Notes under the pieces: model-generated
The model's input: the letters and a program-made list of their open reading frames with translations, nothing else
Told to the model about the DNA's origin: nothing
The model's database searches: none
Made by a program: the position numbers and the translations under genes
Assembly: GCA_902780235.1 (NCBI GenBank)
Contig: CACZEL010000011.1
Coordinates: forward strand, 62,001 to 126,000
From: an uncultured Bacteroidales bacterium
GTDB taxonomy: Bacteria; Bacteroidota; Bacteroidia; Bacteroidales; Paludibacteraceae
Length of the DNA stretch: 64,000 nt
Direction of reading: 5' to 3'
Shown: positions 9,916 to 17,867 of the stretch, one piece after another
Layout: every line of letters starts with the position of its first letter
Position numbering within the stretch: position 1 is the stretch's first letter

Positions 9916-11229
9916 TTAGCGAATCATGTCGTCTCCAAAGAACGGTTGCAGTGCTTTCGGAATACGAATACCCTCTTCGCATTGGTTGTTCTCCAGCAGC
10001 GCTGCCACGATACGCGGTAAGGCCAAAGCGGAACCGTTGAGCGTGTGACAAAGCGTCACTTTCTTGTCCTCTGCACGACGGTAACGACATTTCAGACGGT
10101 TTGCCTGATAGGTGTCGAAATTCGACGTACTCGATACCTCGAGCCAACGGTGCTGTGCTTCGCTATAGACCTCGAAGTCATAGCAGAGAGCAGCCGTGAA
10201 GCTCATATCGCCTCCACTCAGTCGCAGGATACGATAGGGCAGTTCCAGTTTCTGGAGCAGACCCTCTACGTGCTCGAGCATCTCTTTGTGACTTGCGTCC
10301 GAATGTTCCGGTGTATCGATACGTACAATCTCGATCTTCGAGAACTCGTGCAGACGATTCAGACCACGTACATCTTTGCCGTAACTACCGGCCTCGCGAC
10401 GGAAACACTCCGTGTAAGCGCAGTTCTTGATCGGCAGTTGCGCCTCCTCGATGATGACATCGCGGTAGAGGTTGGTCACAGGCACCTCAGCCGTCGGAAT
10501 CAGATAGAGGTCATCCACTTCGCAGTGGTACATCTGACCCTCTTTATCCGGCAACTGACCTGTTCCGTATCCCGAAGCAGCGTTGACAACCGTCGGCGGC
10601 ATGATCTCCGTGTAACCGGCTTTGTTGGCTTCCGCAAGGAAGAAATTGATCAGCGCACGTTGCAGGCGCGCACCTTGACCGATATACACAGGGAAACCTG
10701 CACCGCTGATCTTGACGCCGAGGTCAAAATCGATGAGGTTGTATTTCTTCGCCAACTCCCAGTGAGGCAACTTTGCTTCGTCGTTGTTGACCTCGCCGAC
10801 CCATGTGCCGACGGTGTCACCACCGTGGTGGGGTACGTTGGACTTAACGACAATGTTATCCTCTGCGCAACTTCCTTCCGGCACGATGTCGTACGGTACG
10901 TTCGGGATAGTAAGCAGCAGTTTGGTCTGTGCCTCTTCCGCTGCGGCCATTTTCTCGTCGTACTCGGCGATCTGTGCTTTGAGCGTACCGGTCTGCGCCT
11001 TAGCCTCTTCGGCTTCAGCTCGTTGACCTTTGGCCATGAGCATACCGATCGACTTGCTGATCTTATTCATCTCTGCCGCTGCGGCATCCTTCATCTGCTG
11101 GGCAGACTTACGCTCTCCATCCAGACGAAGCACCTCTTCGATCGCTTCTGCTGCGCCGGCGAAATGTTTTTTCTCCAGACCCGCAATGACACGAGCCTTA
11201 TCATCATAAATTTGTTTTAATGTTAACAT
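9916..11229 (-). CDS. serS: Seryl-tRNA synthetase
   Basis: Class II aminoacyl-tRNA synthetase that charges tRNA-Ser. The N-terminal coiled-coil arm (residues about 28-105, rich in Ala, Glu and Lys) precedes the catalytic core. Visible motifs are PTAEVPVTNLYRD, the motif 2 region CFRREAGSYGKDVRGL, FSKIEIV, and motif 3 in NGSALALPRIVAALLENNQ near residue 400. The 437-residue length is normal. It lies downstream of the rplU-rpmA fusion, behind a terminator-like hairpin and a small heptanucleotide array; no typical promoter is visible in between. Confidence 0.97.
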   Translation of the reverse strand: MLTLKQIYDDKARVIAGLEKKHFAGAAEAIEEVLRLDGERKSAQQMKDAAAAEMNKISKSIGMLMAKGQRAEAEEAKAQTGTLKAQIAEYDEKMAAAEEAQTKLLLTIPNVPYDIVPEGSCAEDNIVVKSNVPHHGGDTVGTWVGEVNNDEAKLPHWELAKKYNLIDFDLGVKISGAGFPVYIGQGARLQRALINFFLAEANKAGYTEIMPPTVVNAASGYGTGQLPDKEGQMYHCEVDDLYLIPTAEVPVTNLYRDVIIEEAQLPIKNCAYTECFRREAGSYGKDVRGLNRLHEFSKIEIVRIDTPEHSDASHKEMLEHVEGLLQKLELPYRILRLSGGDMSFTAALCYDFEVYSEAQHRWLEVSSTSNFDTYQANRLKCRYRRAEDKKVTLCHTLNGSALALPRIVAALLENNQCEEGIRIPKALQPFFGDDMIR

Positions 11230-11232
11230 AAA

Positions 11233-11261
11233 ACTATTTACTATTTAGTCATTTACCATTT
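11233..11261. repeat. Heptanucleotide array ACTATTT/ACCATTT
   Basis: Units ACTATTT, ACTATTT, AGTCATTT, ACCATTT directly upstream of the serS start codon, in the serS leader. One unit is 8 bp. Confidence 0.65.
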
Positions 11262-11270
11262 ACAAAACAA

Positions 11271-11306
11271 AATCTCCCACCCGAGCCGAAGCTTCGGTAG
11301 GAGATT
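11271..11306 (-). terminator. Terminator-like hairpin after the bL21-bL27 gene
   Basis: Outer stem AATCTCC / GGAGATT (11271-11277 with 11300-11306) encloses the palindrome CCGAAGCTTCGG. Reading the minus strand, the hairpin is followed by TTGTTTTG, a weak T-rich tail. It may end the ribosomal-protein transcript or only attenuate it before serS. Confidence 0.6.
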
Positions 11307-11325
11307 ATGGATGTCCCCGAACCGA

Positions 11326-11877
11326 TTAAGCTTCTGCTACCGGTTGGATGGAGACGTACGACTTGTTGTCACGTTTCTTGCGGAAGGTTACGATACCGTC
11401 GCAAAGAGCGAACAAAGTGTGGTCGCTACCCATACCCATGTTTTCACCCGGGTTATGAACGGTACCACGTTGACGTACGATGATGTTACCTGCCTTTGCG
11501 AATTGACCACCAAAGATCTTCACGCCAAGACGTTTGCTTTCTGATTCACGGCCGTTCTTAGAACTACCGACACCTTTCTTGAGGACGTTCGTCAAGTCCT
11601 GACGATGTCCGTTCAGTTTGCGATAACCTTTACGACGTTTCTTGTGGAAAACAAGAATCTTCTCGCCGCGGCACTCGTTATCGAGCACTTCGCAAACTAC
11701 TTTAGCGCCCTTTACATAAGGAGCACCCACTTTAACTTTACCCTCGTTGTCCAGGAGCAAAACGTTCTCAAACTCAACGGTTGCGCCTTTCTCGAGCTCG
11801 TTCATACGATTGATGAACAGTTTCTTGCCAGCCTCTACTCTAAATTGCTGGCCTTTCATTTCTACAATTGCGTACAT
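11326..11877 (-). CDS. rplU-rpmA: Fused ribosomal proteins bL21-bL27
   Basis: One uninterrupted 183-codon frame. Residues 1-93 are bL21 ([15 protein letters not shown], the [13 protein letters not shown] signature at 81-93). Residues 99-183 are bL27 ([46 protein letters not shown]). The usual last ten or so residues of bL21 (FTE..I type), the intergenic spacer and the MAH start of bL27 are all missing; the junction reads [14 protein letters not shown]. In other bacteria these are two adjacent genes. Both halves otherwise keep their conserved residues. The N-terminal tail of bL27 normally reaches the peptidyl-transferase centre, so a covalent bL21 in front of it would need proteolytic release or an unusual assembly. 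A good promoter lies upstream at 12030-12060. Confidence 0.9.
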   Translation of the reverse strand: MYAIVEMKGQQFRVEAGKKLFINRMNELEKGATVEFENVLLLDNEGKVKVGAPYVKGAKVVCEVLDNECRGEKILVFHKKRRKGYRKLNGHRQDLTNVLKKGVGSSKNGRESESKRLGVKIFGGQFAKAGNIIVRQRGTVHNPGENMGMGSDHTLFALCDGIVTFRKKRDNKSYVSIQPVAEA

Positions 11878-11893
11878 TTGTACTTGTTTTTGG

Positions 11894-11965
11894 GCTTTTA
11901 GCTTTTGGCTATTGGCTTTTAGCTTTTTAAGCTAACGGCTAACAGCTAACGGCTAACAGCTAATT
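11894..11965. repeat. Heptanucleotide array of about ten units (GCTTTTA / GCTAACA)
   Basis: GCTTTTA, GCTTTTG, GCTATTG, GCTTTTA, a GCTTTTTAA spacer unit, then GCTAACG, GCTAACA, GCTAACG, GCTAACA, GCTAATT. It lies in the leader between the promoter at 12030-12060 and the bL21-bL27 start at 11877. The GCTAACA family recurs in coding DNA at 39285 and 51261. Confidence 0.9.
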
Positions 11966-12029
11966 AGGGCGGTGCGGCGGTCGTTATACGAAACGACACT
12001 TACTCAAGCCTATTCCGCAAAAAAGCGTG

Positions 12030-12060
12030 CAAAATTACTACAATTTTCTGACATGACCAA
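12030..12060 (-). promoter_or_regulatory. Promoter of the bL21-bL27 gene
   Basis: Minus strand TTG at 12060-12058 (TTGGTCATGTC), 20 bp spacer, TAATTTTG at 12037-12030. The leader to the start codon is about 145 nt and contains the long heptanucleotide array. Confidence 0.85.
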
Positions 12061-12113
12061 ATTTTTTTGTGTTTTTTTGCACTTTTCAGTCATTTTTTTA
12101 TGCCTTTGGGGCC

Positions 12114-13271
12114 TTATCGGTCTTGAATAGTACGATATTTGGCAAAAAACGGGTAGCGTTTCTTGGTCACACGGGAGGTGTTGGCCTGTACGTCATAAAG
12201 CCTTACAAACGTGCGTTCGGTAATCGGATATTGGTCTCGTTCCCTTACCGCACATTTCCCGTAATGCCATGTGCCCTCTTCATCGCATTGGAGGTAGCAT
12301 TCGCATTCCGCATACGTCTCCATCGGATAGGTGAGGAAAAGGTCGATACGCTTGCGCAAGGCTTCAATCTCTTTCGATTCAGTTGGCAGTTGACGTAACC
12401 AATGCAGGATCGTGATCAATTGGTAGAACGTAGCGCGGGACAGGTACGGCGCCTTACCCGTGAGGACATCCATGTCCACATTCAGACTGCCTTCTTCGTC
12501 CTCATCCTTGCTGTGACTGCCGTTATTGACGGTGTCAATCAACGAGTTATAGTTCGTCAGGATGTACGAAGGAACGATATCCGGTGACAACGCATGGAGG
12601 TCTTCCAACTGCCTTTGTGCCGCACGGATTGAATCGATATCGTCCGCGAAAAGCCCATGCTCGCGGGCATAAACCACTGCGTGTGCCAGCAGTTTGCGCA
12701 TCGCGTTGAAGACCGTGGTGTCGGTTCCGCTATTCGGGTCGTCCATTTTCTTGATGATATCGAACAGGCGAATAGCCGTTGCCTCGTCCTGCCAATCGTC
12801 CAGCACGCTGGCGAACCGTTCCCGCAAAGCGATGTTCCGCGAGTGTTTGGTCAGTTCGCGAATGTCGTTGATAAGCTGCTGCTGGTCCGTGTATTTGGAG
12901 TAATACTGCTTGCGGGTCCAATCGCGCATGGGAATGGCGTTCAGCAACGACTCGTCGTACCCCTCTGCAGAAGTAAAGACAAACCAAGGGATATGCCGGT
13001 CATCCTCTTCGCATCGACTCATCACGCGATAGGCATAATCGCGGAACGAATCGGTGGATTCACTCTCATCCGAACGGCGGATCTTGCAGTTGACATCCAA
13101 GATGACCGCATCACACCGGTTGATATTCGCCGGTACGTCCAACCATTGTACGCCGTCCACGTAATTATCCACGAAATAGACCTCCATACCTGCCGTATGA
13201 AGCCGCTCGACGAAATCTTCCCGCGGTGCTTCGTCGATCCAAAAAACGACTATATTGCGATTTTTTGACAT
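12114..13271 (-). CDS. Receiver-like signalling protein, last gene of the liv-kinase operon
   Basis: 385 residues. The first 130 or so read like a CheY-type receiver: strand NIVVFWIDE with the acidic pair D13-E14, strand DAVILDV with candidate phospho-acceptor D59, strand PWFVFTSA with T100/S101 and a Lys at 121 or 126. The remaining 250 residues are mainly helical, have no DNA-binding motif I can recognise, and end in a cluster of strands. The gene is 6 bp behind the pRiA4b-like gene. A receiver without an HTH output next to a histidine-kinase-like gene suggests protein-protein output. Recognition of the receiver is by motif spacing only. Confidence 0.55.
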   Translation of the reverse strand: MSKNRNIVVFWIDEAPREDFVERLHTAGMEVYFVDNYVDGVQWLDVPANINRCDAVILDVNCKIRRSDESESTDSFRDYAYRVMSRCEEDDRHIPWFVFTSAEGYDESLLNAIPMRDWTRKQYYSKYTDQQQLINDIRELTKHSRNIALRERFASVLDDWQDEATAIRLFDIIKKMDDPNSGTDTTVFNAMRKLLAHAVVYAREHGLFADDIDSIRAAQRQLEDLHALSPDIVPSYILTNYNSLIDTVNNGSHSKDEDEEGSLNVDMDVLTGKAPYLSRATFYQLITILHWLRQLPTESKEIEALRKRIDLFLTYPMETYAECECYLQCDEEGTWHYGKCAVRERDQYPITERTFVRLYDVQANTSRVTKKRYPFFAKYRTIQDR

Positions 13272-13277
13272 AGCTGT

Positions 13278-13685
13278 TTATTCGTCTTCTTCGTCGTTCG
13301 TTATCGCTATTAACTTGCAACCGATATGGTCATAATCCTGACCGTAAAGGATGTTTGCGCCCACTTGCGGGAAGAGTTCTTGAAGCGTATGCTGGTCCTC
13401 CGGGAAATAGGACTCTTTGTGGTAGATGGCACCCTTATGGTCGGGGTCGTCGGGGTCATCTCCCCCCATCCACAGCATGTTTAGATGATTTTCGATGACC
13501 TCATCATCCTGCATGAAGATGCGTTCCTGGTTGTCGATCATGAGATGGTCGCGCGAGCCGAGGGTGTATGGCAGACCCATCTCGCAACGTAACTCGCGGC
13601 AGAAATCCTCAATGGTCATCTCTTCCGGAATGATCATCTCGCCGGTCTCTCCGGTACGCGTATTTACTAATTCAAAATGATACAT
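13278..13685 (-). CDS. pRiA4b ORF-3-like acidic protein
   Basis: 135 residues, strongly acidic. The N-terminus (YHFELVNTRTGETGEMIIPEE then TIEDFCRELRCEMG) and the C-terminus (TLQELFPQVGANILYGQDYD then CKLIAI) resemble the plasmid pRiA4b ORF-3 fold, where a leucine-rich linker leads to a YEYDFGD-type strand. The molecular function of that family is not established. It sits 6 bp after the phosphoesterase gene and 6 bp before the receiver-like gene, so it is firmly part of the operon. It could be a small adaptor; the family call is tentative. Confidence 0.45.
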   Translation of the reverse strand: MYHFELVNTRTGETGEMIIPEEMTIEDFCRELRCEMGLPYTLGSRDHLMIDNQERIFMQDDEVIENHLNMLWMGGDDPDDPDHKGAIYHKESYFPEDQHTLQELFPQVGANILYGQDYDHIGCKLIAITNDEEDE

Positions 13686-13691
13686 AATATG

Positions 13692-14375
13692 TTATAATTG
13701 TAATGATTTCGTTGTTTTAAACAGACAGTCCACGCATATCAATCCGGGAGCGATCTTGGTGATGTCCTCTTGCGGCGTATGACCGAAGATCTGCGTGACG
13801 GCCGTGTCGGCAAACAGATTGTCTTGCGGCAGCACCCATGACCTAATCCAAAGGGGCGAATGCATCGGTGACTCCCCCCAATGGTCACCCTCCAGCGTCG
13901 CGTTGGGACTGAAGGTGAACGCCATCTTTTCCTTTTGCCAAAGCGCGTTGATACGTGCCGCTACTTCTTTCGCGCCCTCTCCGCGATATATATCTATATA
14001 ATGTTCGTACCACGTGCGCGTGACGCCTGCATGCGAAACGAGGATGTCATCGCCGATGGGGTAGGCAACGCCATAGAAGAGAGACGCCGTTTCTTCGAAC
14101 ATCCGCTGATAGACATGCACGTACTCTTTGCAACTGAACCGGCTGCGATAGTCCATGTCAAGGATGTAGTTCAAGTCATGATTGCCGTAGAGCAAGACCG
14201 TCTCCGGCCGTTGCTGCTTGAAAGCGATGATGTCCTCAAAATTAGCGATCACCTCATCTGCAGTCTGTCCGTCCTTCGAATCAAAATAGTCCCCGACGAA
14301 GACGTTAATGCCCTCCTCCTGCACGAGTTGTTTCCAACTCTCTTTCCCGTGTATGTCTCCGATGATGTTATGCAT
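13692..14375 (-). CDS. Calcineurin-like (PPP-type) metallophosphoesterase
   Basis: 227 residues with the full metallophosphoesterase motif set: GDIHG near residue 6, GDYFD near 29, GNHD near 64, SHAGV near 114 and GHT near 197. The arrangement is that of bacterial PPP serine/threonine phosphatases and ApaH-like enzymes, with two metal ions bound by the Asp, His and Asn residues. The substrate cannot be read from sequence; candidates are phosphoproteins or nucleotide products. It lies 3 bp after the gene for the SH3b/PARP-like membrane protein, so it may reverse a modification made within the same system. Confidence 0.85.
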   Translation of the reverse strand: MHNIIGDIHGKESWKQLVQEEGINVFVGDYFDSKDGQTADEVIANFEDIIAFKQQRPETVLLYGNHDLNYILDMDYRSRFSCKEYVHVYQRMFEETASLFYGVAYPIGDDILVSHAGVTRTWYEHYIDIYRGEGAKEVAARINALWQKEKMAFTFSPNATLEGDHWGESPMHSPLWIRSWVLPQDNLFADTAVTQIFGHTPQEDITKIAPGLICVDCLFKTTKSLQL

Positions 14376-14378
14376 GAT

Positions 14379-15899
14379 TTATTTGCTCAGCGTGTCCAAT
14401 AGGTCGTCGATTACCTGCTTACGGAAAAGCCAATGGGCCGGTCCGCCCGGAATGCGTTGCATGATGCCGTTGTGAATATAAATGGCATAAATAGGTCGGA
14501 TACGCCAACTCTCGTTATACTTGTTTTGGCGGTCATACAGACAGATCTCCCACCATTCCCCGTCTTCTCGCCACCATTCTCCGGTGACGTATCCGTTGTT
14601 CAAACCCCAGTTGGAAACGGGGATTCCACCCTTAGCTCCGGCGGATCTATATATATAGTCCGGCATAAGCACCGTATCAATCGTTTTTCCCGGTGTTACT
14701 CGGGCTGCAATAGCAGCTCCTTTTTGGTAGTTGATTAATGTCTTTCGGGAGATGCCAAAATAAATACCGCTTCCGGCATAATTACCGCCTCCGACATTCC
14801 ATATTCCGGATTTCCAACCGCTGGTACGTTCGCGATGCTTGTTACGATGCGGATCGCAGAGCATACTGTCGGCGTACTCAACAGCCGTTCCGTGAAACAG
14901 CGTCATGGCGGGGAAGATCGTGTCGATAACGGTCCATATGACACTCTCGATGGTCGTTAGCGATCCGTGCCAAAGCAGATATTTTATGACGCGTTTGGGC
15001 AGGTAGTAGAGCCAATCGACGAAATCAAGAGCTCCCTCCGTATTGTCGGAAGGAACAAACACTTCGACGATATAGTTCGACCATGCGTACAGGTTATACA
15101 GCCCTATGTTATAATAGACTGCATTGATGAACCGAAGAGGCGTCACCAAAATATAAAACGGGATCTGCAGGATGCCTAAAAAAGTCCGCATACCCGGTTT
15201 GGCGCTGTCCGGAATCGTGTTGTACTTCATCAGCGGTCGCCATGGTTTGGAGAGCCAGAACTGCAGCCAATTGAGCATAAAGAACGGAAACGAGACCACG
15301 AACCAAATCCAATAGAAGAGACCCGATGCATTGGCCCATCTGCTGGAATACGGATTGCTGGTGCTCTTGTAAATGATATACCCTCCGACGAGTATTTCCA
15401 ATCCCATCGTGACGACAGCGCCCGCTGTACCGTTATCAAAGAACATCCACCCGACCAAGGCTCCTATACCGCATATTATCAGCATCCATAGAGCCAATCC
15501 GGAGATGGCGTTGCTTACGAAAAGACCGATCGCGGCCACAATGGCTAAAATCTCCAAAATGACCTTGACGACACGATATAACTTATCCCAACCGGACACC
15601 TTTTTCGGCGCAGGACTCTTCTGCTTCTGAACCGGACCGACATAACTCAGATAACGGCTGTTGACATAATACCGTCCTCCGGCTCCGCTGATTGTCGCCC
15701 ATTGCCCGTTTTGACCGATCACCTCCACAACGTCCCCTTTGTGCAATTTATACACCACCGAGTAATACGTCCCCGGTCCCGATCGCACATTGAGCGTATT
15801 TGCCGTCACCACATACCGCTCTTGTCCGACAAGGGTACTCCCCCATGCCGCCACGAACAATAGAAGCAATATGACAAGTCGTCTGATCATACGATTCAA
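14379..15899 (-). CDS. SH3b-TM protein with PARP-like ADP-ribosyltransferase-type C-terminus
   Basis: 506 residues. A signal or anchor segment (residues 6-22) precedes a bacterial SH3 domain (30-87: TANTLNVRSGPG, GDVVEVIG, WATI). At least four hydrophobic segments follow (about 110-130, 136-153, 160-177, 194-212, possibly 242-262). The C-terminal region carries two signatures reminiscent of PARP/ART folds: TLFHGTA with H336 and the segment YAGSGIYFG (374-382) with Y380, followed by a helix start SRKT. The third catalytic position, usually Glu in PARPs, is not evident; the likely strand is RPIYAIYI (468-475). It abuts the multi-TM gene with no gap. If correct, it would be a membrane-tethered mono-ADP-ribosyltransferase or an inactive relative. 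Confidence 0.5.
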   Translation of the reverse strand: MNRMIRRLVILLLLFVAAWGSTLVGQERYVVTANTLNVRSGPGTYYSVVYKLHKGDVVEVIGQNGQWATISGAGGRYYVNSRYLSYVGPVQKQKSPAPKKVSGWDKLYRVVKVILEILAIVAAIGLFVSNAISGLALWMLIICGIGALVGWMFFDNGTAGAVVTMGLEILVGGYIIYKSTSNPYSSRWANASGLFYWIWFVVSFPFFMLNWLQFWLSKPWRPLMKYNTIPDSAKPGMRTFLGILQIPFYILVTPLRFINAVYYNIGLYNLYAWSNYIVEVFVPSDNTEGALDFVDWLYYLPKRVIKYLLWHGSLTTIESVIWTVIDTIFPAMTLFHGTAVEYADSMLCDPHRNKHRERTSGWKSGIWNVGGGNYAGSGIYFGISRKTLINYQKGAAIAARVTPGKTIDTVLMPDYIYRSAGAKGGIPVSNWGLNNGYVTGEWWREDGEWWEICLYDRQNKYNESWRIRPIYAIYIHNGIMQRIPGGPAHWLFRKQVIDDLLDTLSK

Positions 15900-17867
15900 C
15901 TACATATCGGTGATACTCTTCTCCTCGAAGATCATCTGGATGAATACACCAATGAACATCGCGAGGAAAGAGAATTGGATGAGATATTCAGGTATGACTG
16001 TTATCGTGCATGCTTCACTACCGCATAGGAACGGCCATAAAAAACTATCTTTGGTATGTTGTATTAGATCTAGACTCACAATATCAATAGCAAAGATACC
16101 GATAATCAGCGACATGGAGAAACTGATAAGCATGAGTTCCAATGCGCGACCAATTCGATTCCATGTGGAGATATTAGGCAACGCTTTATTACTTTCGTAA
16201 AGAAGGAAAGCCAATACCACAACGGATAAAATGACACCAATAGGTATAGATATGCGTTCCTTAAATAACTCATTACCAATCACCAACATAATCCAGGCCG
16301 TAGTAATAGATGCTACAAGTCTTGGCATGAATAGGTGGATGTTCTTTAATATATGAGTCTTAGGATGAATAGTTCTTAGTAGTAGAAATGATACGACAAT
16401 AAAGATTAATACCTTTAGTACAATGCCCCAAAAACATGCAAATGTATTGTAGAAAAATAGCAGACACCCCAAAAGCGCAAATATAGTGGTCAGCCGTACG
16501 CTTATAGAATATTCTCTTTTCCGTCTAGTATTCACCAAAATATCATCTATTCTTTCAATGGGATTATTCTTATAGAACTTTAAATAGATAGCTGCGGATA
16601 AGAATGCACCAGATGAAATTATGAAGAACAATGCTATCCATTTGGGTTTTTCCCAAAAATATGGACAAAATGAACAAGCAACAAATAACAAAAGAAGTCC
16701 GATAATAACATTGTTCATTCCTCGGAATACATGCATGCGGATAGTATCTACAAAATCATAACGTTGATAGAACCACTGGGAGATTTTAGTCTTGCGATTC
16801 TCTATGGCGGTATTGTCATTTGTTCCGATATAGTTACTTAGTTCTGCAGAATTCAAATAATGAATCTTTGTCTTGTTATCTGTTAGTTCTTCTTCCAAAG
16901 GAAAGACAACGCGAGACATCTCCTCTTCCGGATTGACGAACCAAGAGTCTTCGGATATATGAAATACATTTTTCTTTTTTCTATTCGGTTTGCTACTTGG
17001 TTGATTTTCGAACCAATCCGGGTTGAAGCAGAAATGTTTATCTGCAGCCGGAGTCATTATCGTTTCTACCCATTCTGTCTCTGCTCCATCAAATTGTTTT
17101 GCATAGAGGTTTTTTATAGACAACCTGTCGCCGGGATGATAGCATCTATTGCGTATTAATCTGCGATAATAATAATATTCCGACTTTTTGATAATGGAAG
17201 AGAAGAAGAAGTCAGCCATCAATCCCTCCTTCATTTGTTGATAATACTTGATTGCTTGAAAGACATCAGTATGCATGAGATCAAACATGAAATCAAGTAG
17301 TAACTTGCGGAGGAATTTGGTAACTTTTTCTTCGTTTTTTTCTGTGATAGTGATTAAATCATATTTCTTGTTTTTATCAAGAAGTCCCCAAATTGAAAGA
17401 GAAGAATACGAATCTTCATTGACCTTGCTATCCCTCAATGCTTGATAAAGATTATTAAATTTTTCCTTTTCTGAGTTCTCTGTGTCTTGCTTCAGGCTAT
17501 CTGTTTTATTTGTATATCTTCTTATAACTAAATCACATAAGTATCCATTTATAGGGAAAGGAGTGTTGTATATATGCTTGATTTTGGATGAGAGTGCATC
17601 TTGTTCGCCGGTCGTAAATGGCAAGTCTAAAATAACTTCTTCGAGGTGTTCTGGCCATGGTTTATTTTCCCTATCTTTTTCTTCAATCCGATCATAATAA
17701 TGCACGAAGAATATGACTCTATCATTAGAAATAGATAAGCGAACAGGATAAGACAAGCCTTCTCTTCCCGAAGAATAATCAGGAAGATCAATATAATCAT
17801 AAAAAGTTACACCGTCGACGACCTTTGATCGTTCTAAATCTAAACGAAAAAAACTACCGTTATTCAT
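15900..17867 (-). CDS. Multi-pass membrane protein with large soluble N-terminal domain, unknown
   Basis: 655 residues. Roughly the first 375 are soluble and rich in charged and aromatic residues, with no motif I recognise. From about residue 385 to the end there are around eight hydrophobic helices, the last one ending FLAMFIGVFIQMIFEEKS, a little like the end of small channel proteins. The stop overlaps nothing and the next gene starts at the adjacent base; its ATG overlaps the stop of the upstream receiver gene by one base (17867). The gene is visibly A+T-rich compared with 0-12 kb, consistent with transfer. Function unknown; it may be the membrane effector or sensor of the operon. Confidence 0.6.
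   Translation of the reverse strand: MNNGSFFRLDLERSKVVDGVTFYDYIDLPDYSSGREGLSYPVRLSISNDRVIFFVHYYDRIEEKDRENKPWPEHLEEVILDLPFTTGEQDALSSKIKHIYNTPFPINGYLCDLVIRRYTNKTDSLKQDTENSEKEKFNNLYQALRDSKVNEDSYSSLSIWGLLDKNKKYDLITITEKNEEKVTKFLRKLLLDFMFDLMHTDVFQAIKYYQQMKEGLMADFFFSSIIKKSEYYYYRRLIRNRCYHPGDRLSIKNLYAKQFDGAETEWVETIMTPAADKHFCFNPDWFENQPSSKPNRKKKNVFHISEDSWFVNPEEEMSRVVFPLEEELTDNKTKIHYLNSAELSNYIGTNDNTAIENRKTKISQWFYQRYDFVDTIRMHVFRGMNNVIIGLLLLFVACSFCPYFWEKPKWIALFFIISSGAFLSAAIYLKFYKNNPIERIDDILVNTRRKREYSISVRLTTIFALLGCLLFFYNTFACFWGIVLKVLIFIVVSFLLLRTIHPKTHILKNIHLFMPRLVASITTAWIMLVIGNELFKERISIPIGVILSVVVLAFLLYESNKALPNISTWNRIGRALELMLISFSMSLIIGIFAIDIVSLDLIQHTKDSFLWPFLCGSEACTITVIPEYLIQFSFLAMFIGVFIQMIFEEKSITDM

Noticed and set aside
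11326-11877. The bL21-bL27 fusion as a simple base-calling error.
   Set aside because: A single indel cannot remove the spacer, the bL21 tail and the bL27 start. A larger assembly deletion remains possible.
11894-11965. CRISPR-like array.
   Set aside because: Units are 7 bp without unique spacers, and no cas genes are present.
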